Part shown: positions 1 to 4,403 of the stretch, piece after piece
Numbering within the stretch: position 1 is the stretch's first letter
Layout: each line of letters starts with the position of its first letter
Assembly (NCBI GenBank): GCA_022511485.1
Contig: JAFLUJ010000053.1
Coordinates: 1-5,596, forward strand
Direction of reading: 5' to 3'
Source of the DNA: Oscillospiraceae bacterium
GTDB taxonomy: Bacteria; Bacillota; Clostridia; Oscillospirales; Ruminococcaceae
Length of the DNA stretch: 5,596 nucleotides
Notes under the pieces: generated by a model
The model's database searches: none
Told to the model about the DNA's origin: nothing
Seen by the model: only the letters and a program-made list of their open reading frames with translations
Made by a program: the position numbers and the translations under genes

Positions 1-980
1 ACGGATATTTCCAGCAAGTCCCTGGAAGCTTCGCAAACCACCTTTACCGACTTCTCTGCATATCGGACAGCATTGGAAACAAGGTTTTCATACACCTGCA
101 TGACGATCTCACTGTCGGTAAAAATTTTCTCCCTGTCAGAAGAAAACTCCGTCACAAACTCTTTTTCTGTACAAAGGAGCTTTCCCGTCTCTGACAGATT
201 TTCAAATAGTTTTTCCGTGGAGACCTCCTCTTTCTGAGGGACAATATCCTCCAGTTTCTGAACAGCGTTCATTTTTATGGTGTAATGTTCAAGACGGGAG
301 ATCTGTCCGTTCATCATTGAGATCACCGACAGAAGCTTGTCCTCGCTGACTTTGCCCTCCGGTATATATTTTTCAAGGTAATCACTGTATCCTTTAAGCA
401 CCGTCAGCGGAGTGCGCAGATCATGGGAAAATGCAGAGTTAAGACGTTTCCGTTCCTCCAGTGACCGCCACATTTCCCGGTTGCTTTCATAAAGCGCGGA
501 GCGCATTTCGTCAAATGCTGTACAAAGCATACCAAGCTCATTTTGCTTTTTGTATTCAACCTTGAAATCCAGCTGATTATCTGAAATTCTTTTAGAAGCG
601 TCAAGAAGAATATTGATAGGCTTTTTTAGTTCAATATTGTAGAATACCGCCCCGGTCAGCACAATGCAAACAATTACCCATATCGGCACTAAAAGCATCT
701 GCGCGTTGCTGATTATCCAGTATACTGCCTGATGCTCCTGATCGTAAGTCTGTATTGGATTTCCACTTTGATCAGTATAGATCACATATGTGTCACCATC
801 CTCGCTTATATGCAGTTCGTAATAACTATCTGACAGCTTTAATTCTGGATATTTGTATCTGTACCAATCCTGTATATAATTCGTAACAATTCCTATACCA
901 AAAGAGCCTGCAACGGATATTAAAAAGCATAACGGAAGATACCAGAGAAAACACCATTTCAGAGAGTGAAATTTTTTCAT
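1..980 (-). CDS. sensor histidine kinase, C-terminus cut off by the window edge
   Basis: Membrane histidine kinase, expected to autophosphorylate and pass phosphate to the response regulator encoded just before it. I translated 326 residues from the ATG at 980. There is a hydrophobic segment at about 9-34, an extracytoplasmic loop of about 55 residues (roughly 36-92) rich in Asp, Glu and Tyr, and a second membrane segment at about 95-115. A HAMP-like linker follows at about 116-170. The HisKA dimerisation helix contains FSHDLRTPLTVLKGY with the phosphoacceptor His186. The start of the ATPase domain shows the N box ENLVSNAVRYA (Asn303). The F and G boxes lie beyond position 1. The start ATG overlaps the regulator's TGA in an ATGA arrangement with only a weak GGG-type SD upstream, so translation is probably coupled. 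The small sensor loop matches no ligand-binding domain I recognise, so the stimulus is unknown. Confidence 0.93.
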   Translation of the reverse strand, partial: MKKFHSLKWCFLWYLPLCFLISVAGSFGIGIVTNYIQDWYRYKYPELKLSDSYYELHISEDGDTYVIYTDQSGNPIQTYDQEHQAVYWIISNAQMLLVPIWVIVCIVLTGAVFYNIELKKPINILLDASKRISDNQLDFKVEYKKQNELGMLCTAFDEMRSALYESNREMWRSLEERKRLNSAFSHDLRTPLTVLKGYSDYLEKYIPEGKVSEDKLLSVISMMNGQISRLEHYTIKMNAVQKLEDIVPQKEEVSTEKLFENLSETGKLLCTEKEFVTEFSSDREKIFTDSEIVMQVYENLVSNAVRYAEKSVKVVCEASRDLLEIS

Positions 981-1654
981 TTTACCCATTTGTAACCCAT
1001 TCCCCATACAGTTTCGATGCGGGTGTCCTCACCATACTTTGACAGCTTGGCTCGTATCCGACGGATATGCTCGGCGATAACGGAGCTGTCCCCCTCGGCG
1101 TCATATCCCCATATTTTTTCATAGATGCGCTCCTTGTCGAAGACCTGACCGCAGTTTATCGAAAGCAGCTCTATTATCTGGTACTCCTTTTTTGCAAGGT
1201 CGATGACGGTACTTTCTGCGGAGACCGTTTTTGCTGTGTAGTCAATGGTGAGACCTCCGAAAAACCGGACGTTCGCCTGTGCTTTTATCCTGTGGTCGCG
1301 GCGTATGTGTGCGGAAACTCTTGCTCCCAGCTCGTCAATGGAAAATGGCTTGATGATATAGTCGTCGCCTCCGGAGGCAAAGCCCTCTATCTTGTCGCTG
1401 TCCTCGATACGCGCCGTCAGAAAAAGTATGGGACAGGAAACATAGTCCCGTATCTTTTTGCAGACCGACAAGCCGTCGCCGTCCGGCATATTTATATCAA
1501 GCAGGATAATATCCGGAGCCTGAGCAGCCTTTTCAATTGCCTCCGCTCCGGAATACGCTGTGATCACCAGATAATCGTTTATTTCAAAATAATCTTTAAG
1601 CAGACTTACAACATCCCTTTCGTCGTCTGCCACCAGAATTTTGTACATATGCAT
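977..1654 (-). CDS. OmpR/PhoB-family response regulator
   Basis: DNA-binding response regulator of 225 residues, the usual length for the family. The receiver domain (about 3-120) has the acidic pair Asp10-Asp11, the phosphoacceptor Asp53 in LLLDINMPDGDG, Thr80 in LFLTAR and Lys102 in the KPF motif. The C-terminal winged helix (about 128-225) shows the typical LAKKEYQIIELL start, an EHIRRIRAKL recognition-helix region and the closing WGMGYKW wing. Two starts are possible: the ATG at 1654 has GAGAGG 7 nt upstream (1662-1667), while the ATG at 1648, giving MYKILVADDE, has AAGG 8 nt upstream. Its stop overlaps the kinase start by 4 bp, so the two form one transcription unit. Target genes cannot be told from the sequence; the 11-bp-phased repeat before its own -10 box suggests autoregulation. 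Confidence 0.95.
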   Translation of the reverse strand: MHMYKILVADDERDVVSLLKDYFEINDYLVITAYSGAEAIEKAAQAPDIILLDINMPDGDGLSVCKKIRDYVSCPILFLTARIEDSDKIEGFASGGDDYIIKPFSIDELGARVSAHIRRDHRIKAQANVRFFGGLTIDYTAKTVSAESTVIDLAKKEYQIIELLSINCGQVFDKERIYEKIWGYDAEGDSSVIAEHIRRIRAKLSKYGEDTRIETVWGMGYKWVK

Positions 1655-1680
1655 TACCTTGCCTCTCGCCTGTTTTTATT

Positions 1681-1713
1681 ATTATACACCGTAAATATCA
1701 ACTTTTTATCAAC
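1681..1713 (-). promoter_or_regulatory. candidate promoter and regulator site of the two-component operon
   Basis: On the minus strand a perfect TATAAT (1681-1686) lies 26 bp before the regulator ATG at 1654. No good -35 hexamer sits 16-18 bp upstream of it. Instead there are two exact GTTGAT hexamers (1708-1713 and 1697-1702) separated by 5 bp, an 11-bp period. OmpR/PhoB-type regulators commonly bind direct repeats with this phasing, and a poor -35 replaced by such repeats is typical of activated promoters. The -10 box and repeats are seen; the function is inferred. Confidence 0.5.
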
Positions 1714-1724
1714 TGATCTTTTCC

Positions 1725-1739
1725 GATAATATAATTATC
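1725..1739. repeat. short A+T-rich inverted repeat between arsA and the regulator gene
   Basis: A perfect 6-bp inverted repeat, GATAAT and ATTATC around a 3-bp ATA centre, lies in the 128-bp gap between the arsA stop and the regulator start. It could be a protein-binding dyad upstream of the regulator promoter. It is too weak and A+T-rich, and lacks a T tract, to act as an intrinsic terminator. Chance occurrence in A+T-rich DNA is quite possible. Confidence 0.25.
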
Positions 1740-1782
1740 CTGCTGTTCGGGACGAGCCTTGCGCAATGCCGCACTGCATACA

Positions 1783-3519
1783 TCACAATTTCATAAGCAT
1801 ATCTCCCTTGACGTCCTCTGCTTTCCATGGGATAAGAACGAAGCTTCCCTTTGTGTGACTGTCGATACGATCTATCCATCCGACTTCACTGCTTGCCTTT
1901 GCTTTCAGAAGTTCATTTTTGGGCTTTGCAGCATAAAGAGAGGAATTTATTATCCACCATTTGCTGCCGATCTCAGCGCGTTTTAAATCTTCCTCTAACC
2001 GTAAAGCTTCATATACGGGAGTAGCCTCGGGAAGCGTTACAATGATGACCTCCGTTTCCTCCGATTTAAGACGGGGAAGCAGCTTTTTGACGGATTCCGG
2101 AGTTTCACCCTTTGTACGCCTGATCTCCCTGTTGTAGCTTTGAGTGGATTCCAGAAGGAGAAGCGTGTGTCCTGTGGGAGCAGTATCAATTACCACGATC
2201 TCATCGTCCGCCTTCTCCACTATCTCTGCAAAGGCTCTGAACACGGAAATTTCCTGTGTACATGGCGACCGCAGATCTTCCTCGATATAAGCAATATCAG
2301 CGTCGCTCAATCCGTTTTCCCTTGCCTTTGAGATCACCTCATTCTGATATTTTTTTAGTTCCTCACGTTCGTCAATGTGGCTCATGGAAATACCGCTTGT
2401 TTCATCAAGCACAAATTTCAGATGTGCCGCCGGATCGGTCGTTGTAAGGTGAACTTTCTTTCCCCTTTTGGAAAGTCCGAGAGCAATTGCCGCAGCGCAG
2501 GTGGTTTTTCCGACACCTCCCTTGCCCATTGTGAAAATAACCTTTTTCTCCGACCTGTCAAGATAGTCCACAATATCAGAAAGCTTTGCTGTATTTTCCG
2601 CATTTATTTTTTCCTCCCCGACAATGCAGCGGTCATCCTTAAGCAAACTGCGGACATTATCAAGTCCGGTTATGTTATATGCACGAAGGGGAATATTATA
2701 GGTTTCCATATCTCTCATATGGTCAGGCATATTTTCTATGGCGGACTGCTGTTTTTCGTACAGCTTATCGGAGATCTCATCATCATGTGATGTAAGGATA
2801 CCATTCACAATAAGGATCTGATTGTTTACGCCGATCTCTGAAAGCTCCTTTGAAGCCCTGTCTGCCTCTTTTAAGGGAGCGTCCTCCGGTCTTGTGACAA
2901 GTACAAGAGTGGTCATGCTTTTGTCCGAAAGAGTTTCAACCGCCTGCTTGTATATCGCCTTTTTGCTTTCCAGTCCGGAAAGCTGTCCCAGACAGGAAGC
3001 TCCATGTGTACTTTCGCTGATAAAACTGCTCCATGCAGAGGGTAACTGTAACATACGCAGAGTATGTCCTGTGGGAGCGGTATCAAAAATAATATGATCA
3101 TATTCACTTTGAATTTTTTCATCGGTGATAAATTCGGAAAATTCGTTAAAGGCGGCGATCTCAACCGTACAAGAGCCGGAAAGCTGTTCTTCCATATTGG
3201 CGATAACGCTGTCAGGAAGCTTTCCCCGGTATGGAGCGATAACGCTTTCCCTGTATTCAGCGGCAGCCTTAACGGGATCAAGATTTGCAACAGTCAGGTT
3301 AGGAACGCCGGGGATCGTTACTCCCTTATTGTCAAGCTCCATTCCGAAAACGTCCTGCAAGTTTGAGGCGGGATCGGTGCTTATCAGCAGAACTTTTTTC
3401 CCGCTGTCCGCAAGGGAAAGAGCTGTTGCACAGGCAGCGGAGGTTTTTCCCACTCCGCCCTTTCCGGTATAAAATAGGTATTTTGTCCTGACCTGCTCAA
3501 ATGGGTCGAATATCTTCAT
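1783..3519 (-). CDS. arsA: ArsA, arsenite/antimonite-stimulated ATPase (two-halved)
   Basis: Cytoplasmic ATPase that drives As(III)/Sb(III) export by docking on a membrane channel (ArsB or Acr3). It has 578 residues, close to the length of the plasmid R773 enzyme, and two homologous halves joined by a linker at about 285-325. P-loops GKGGVGKT occur at 19-26 and 332-339. The ArsA signature DTAPTGHTL occurs at about 146-154 and 445-453. Metalloid-site residues known from the E. coli enzyme all appear to have equivalents: Cys117, Cys176 and Cys420, plus His152 and His451. Both active sites therefore look intact. I chose the ATG at 3519 because GGAGG lies 9 nt upstream; an in-frame ATG at 3528 would directly abut that SD. 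The start overlaps the arsD stop by 4 bp. No channel gene follows; a two-component system does. The two halves argue against a simple Get3 homologue. Confidence 0.96.
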   Translation of the reverse strand: MKIFDPFEQVRTKYLFYTGKGGVGKTSAACATALSLADSGKKVLLISTDPASNLQDVFGMELDNKGVTIPGVPNLTVANLDPVKAAAEYRESVIAPYRGKLPDSVIANMEEQLSGSCTVEIAAFNEFSEFITDEKIQSEYDHIIFDTAPTGHTLRMLQLPSAWSSFISESTHGASCLGQLSGLESKKAIYKQAVETLSDKSMTTLVLVTRPEDAPLKEADRASKELSEIGVNNQILIVNGILTSHDDEISDKLYEKQQSAIENMPDHMRDMETYNIPLRAYNITGLDNVRSLLKDDRCIVGEEKINAENTAKLSDIVDYLDRSEKKVIFTMGKGGVGKTTCAAAIALGLSKRGKKVHLTTTDPAAHLKFVLDETSGISMSHIDEREELKKYQNEVISKARENGLSDADIAYIEEDLRSPCTQEISVFRAFAEIVEKADDEIVVIDTAPTGHTLLLLESTQSYNREIRRTKGETPESVKKLLPRLKSEETEVIIVTLPEATPVYEALRLEEDLKRAEIGSKWWIINSSLYAAKPKNELLKAKASSEVGWIDRIDSHTKGSFVLIPWKAEDVKGDMLMKL

Positions 3520-3887
3520 CCGCAGCATCCTCCGTCACAGCAGCAGCCGCTGTCCTTTGGAATATCCGGCAGCATTGCAGAGGGCGGCAGTTCAAGCAGG
3601 GAGAGTATTTCCTCATTTGTTGGATACCTGCCCTCAATTACGATCTCCCCATCAACAGTAACGCAGGGCAGAGCGTCCGCTCCTTTCTGATTTACATAGA
3701 CGTTGATGGTCTGATTTGTTACAAACTCCATAGGCGCACTGTTCAGATTGAAACGGTCGATCACAACGCCGTTCTGTTTTAACGTATTGAGGACAGTGGT
3801 AATACGGAGAAGCTCCGGGTCAACACTTGCGCCGCATACGCCAGTTTCACAGCAAAGGGCAGGCTCAAAGATCTGCATTTTTTTCAT
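3516..3887 (-). CDS. arsD: ArsD, arsenite metallochaperone
   Basis: Small cytoplasmic protein (123 residues, normal for the family) that binds As(III)/Sb(III) and hands it to ArsA, raising the ATPase's affinity; it also has weak repressor activity in characterised systems. The N-terminus, MKKMQIFEPALCCETGVCG, carries the essential metalloid site Cys12, Cys13 and Cys18 at exactly the positions known for ArsD of R773. The middle has the thioredoxin-like fold pattern with FNLNSAPMEF and the conserved ALPCVTVDG segment followed by GRYPT. The tail has two further cysteine groups (Cys115-117 and Cys121-122), equivalent to the vicinal pairs of the E. coli protein. The start at 3887 has AAAAGGAG 8 nt upstream. 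The stop overlaps arsA by 4 bp, as expected for a chaperone and its client. Cys75, next to the conserved Pro74, is an additional cysteine. Confidence 0.96.
   Translation of the reverse strand: MKKMQIFEPALCCETGVCGASVDPELLRITTVLNTLKQNGVVIDRFNLNSAPMEFVTNQTINVYVNQKGADALPCVTVDGEIVIEGRYPTNEEILSLLELPPSAMLPDIPKDSGCCCDGGCCG
3529..3533 (-). promoter_or_regulatory. arsA ribosome binding site inside arsD
   Basis: A GGAGG Shine-Dalgarno with 9-nt spacing to the ATG at 3519. It is formed by the codons for the Gly-Gly pair in the cysteine-rich tail of ArsD. It decides between the two possible arsA starts and implies translational coupling of arsD and arsA. Confidence 0.75.
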
Positions 3888-3895
3888 ATTAAAAA

Positions 3896-3903
3896 CTCCT
3901 TTT
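3896..3903 (-). promoter_or_regulatory. arsD ribosome binding site
   Basis: AAAAGGAG with 8-nt spacing to the ATG at 3887. This strong site supports the chosen start over the internal ATG three codons downstream. Confidence 0.8.
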
Positions 3904-3914
3904 CAAATTATGAT

Positions 3915-3962
3915 TTATCTGCATTGGCTGAAAACCAACTGCTTGTTTTTTTCACTGCTCAT
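3915..3962 (-). other. possible 15-codon leader ORF before arsD
   Basis: An ATG at 3962 opens a 15-residue reading frame (MSSEKNKQLVFSQCR) ending in TAA at 3915, with AAGGAG (3971-3976) 8 nt upstream. The spacing is ideal for translation, but the SD overlaps the candidate -10 box of the arsDA promoter and would be absent from a transcript started there. It could be translated only from read-through arsR mRNA. I know of no homologue and no function; it may be chance. Confidence 0.2.
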
Positions 3963-3974
3963 AACTATCGCTCC

Positions 3975-4003
3975 TTATTAATAGAAATATAGAAATATGT
4001 CAA
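3975..4003 (-). promoter_or_regulatory. candidate sigma-70-type promoter for arsDA
   Basis: On the minus strand a perfect -35 box TTGACA (3998-4003) is followed by exactly 17 bp and a -10-like TAATAA (3975-3980). It lies in the 162-bp gap between arsR and arsD, about 90 bp before the arsD ATG. This would let arsDA be expressed apart from arsR. The spacer is filled by a tandem repeat that could be the ArsR operator. Boxes and spacing are seen; activity is inferred. Confidence 0.6.
3981..3996. repeat. tandem 8-bp repeat, candidate ArsR operator
   Basis: Two exact adjacent copies of ATAGAAAT on the plus strand (3981-3988, 3989-3996) fill most of the spacer of the arsDA promoter. A repressor bound here would occlude RNA polymerase. 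ArsR-family operators are usually A+T-rich dyads near or between the -35 and -10 boxes, whereas this is a direct repeat, so the assignment to ArsR is tentative. A related octamer, ATAGAAAA, occurs on the minus strand just before arsR (4390-4397). Confidence 0.4.
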
Positions 4004-4021
4004 TGCTTTGTCCTTTATACA

Positions 4022-4051
4022 AGCCGTGAACAGATAATATTATTCACGGCT
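4022..4051 (-). terminator. hairpin at the end of arsR, weak terminator or processing site
   Basis: A perfect 9-bp inverted repeat (AGCCGTGAA and TTCACGGCT) with a 12-nt A+T-rich loop overlaps the last bases of the arsR stop codon. On the arsR strand the stem is followed by TGTATAAAGG rather than a run of T, so it is not a textbook intrinsic terminator. It could give partial termination, protect the arsR mRNA 3' end, or separate arsR from arsDA expression. Confidence 0.45.
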
Positions 4052-4370
4052 ACTTGCATTTACATTCCTCACTGCATGGATCATCCGGACAGTCAACGTT
4101 CGTAAGCTCGTCAAAGTATTGACGGGCAATTTCCACACCGGCTCTGGAAATGGAATAGTACATCCATTTTCCCTCCTTGCGTCCCTCAACGATCCCGCTG
4201 TCGCACAATATTTTCATGTGGTGGGAAAGGGTAGGCTGAGTAATATTCATTTCCTCTAAAAGCTTGCAGGCACATTTTTCTCCGCTTTGGAGCATCTGCA
4301 ATATCTTTACCCGGTTTTCATCACAAAACGCCTTGAAGATCACGGCGGTCTTTTTAACGTCTATCTCCAT
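4050..4370 (-). CDS. arsR: ArsR/SmtB-family metalloid-responsive repressor
   Basis: Winged-helix dimeric repressor that leaves DNA when As(III) or Sb(III) binds its cysteines. It has 106 residues, typical for the family. The N-terminal part has FKAFCDENRVKILQML, followed by the GEKCACKLLEEM segment corresponding to the ELCVCDL metalloid loop of E. coli ArsR, with Cys33 and Cys35. The recognition helix is ITQPTLSHHMKIL (43-55) and the wing is GRKEGKWMYYSI. The C-terminus carries an added cysteine cluster, Cys94, Cys99, Cys103 and Cys105. I chose the ATG at 4370 because GAGG lies 7 nt upstream; an ATG at 4385 has no SD. It begins 33 bp after the preceding gene with no strong promoter between them. 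Its position before arsD and arsA makes arsenic the likely inducer rather than zinc or cadmium. Confidence 0.94.
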   Translation of the reverse strand: MEIDVKKTAVIFKAFCDENRVKILQMLQSGEKCACKLLEEMNITQPTLSHHMKILCDSGIVEGRKEGKWMYYSISRAGVEIARQYFDELTNVDCPDDPCSEECKCK

Positions 4371-4377
4371 TTTCTCA

Positions 4378-4381
4378 CCTC
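4378..4381 (-). promoter_or_regulatory. arsR ribosome binding site
   Basis: GAGG, within the longer GAGGTGA, with 7-nt spacing to the ATG at 4370. It falls just inside the reading frame that the upstream in-frame ATG at 4385 would open, and so decides the start. Confidence 0.65.
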
Positions 4382-4403
4382 GCATGGTTTTTTCTATCTA
4401 TGG

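Noticed and set aside
404..604. 66-codon minus-strand frame
   Set aside because: It is a shifted frame within the histidine kinase HAMP/HisKA region; the kinase frame carries the conserved motifs.
1067..1729. 220-codon open frame on the plus strand
   Set aside because: It is antisense to the response regulator, whose protein sequence is clearly conserved; the plus-strand product has no recognisable domain.
1740..1782. Intrinsic terminator after arsA
   Set aside because: Only a weak 6-bp wobble stem and a short TTGCGCAA palindrome are present, with no T tract following on the minus strand.
2377..2790. 137-codon plus-strand frame opposite arsA
   Set aside because: Antisense shadow of the ArsA linker and second P-loop region, with no protein-like features.
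2913..3290. 125-codon minus-strand frame inside arsA
   Set aside because: It is an alternative frame of the conserved ArsA coding region and its product resembles no family.
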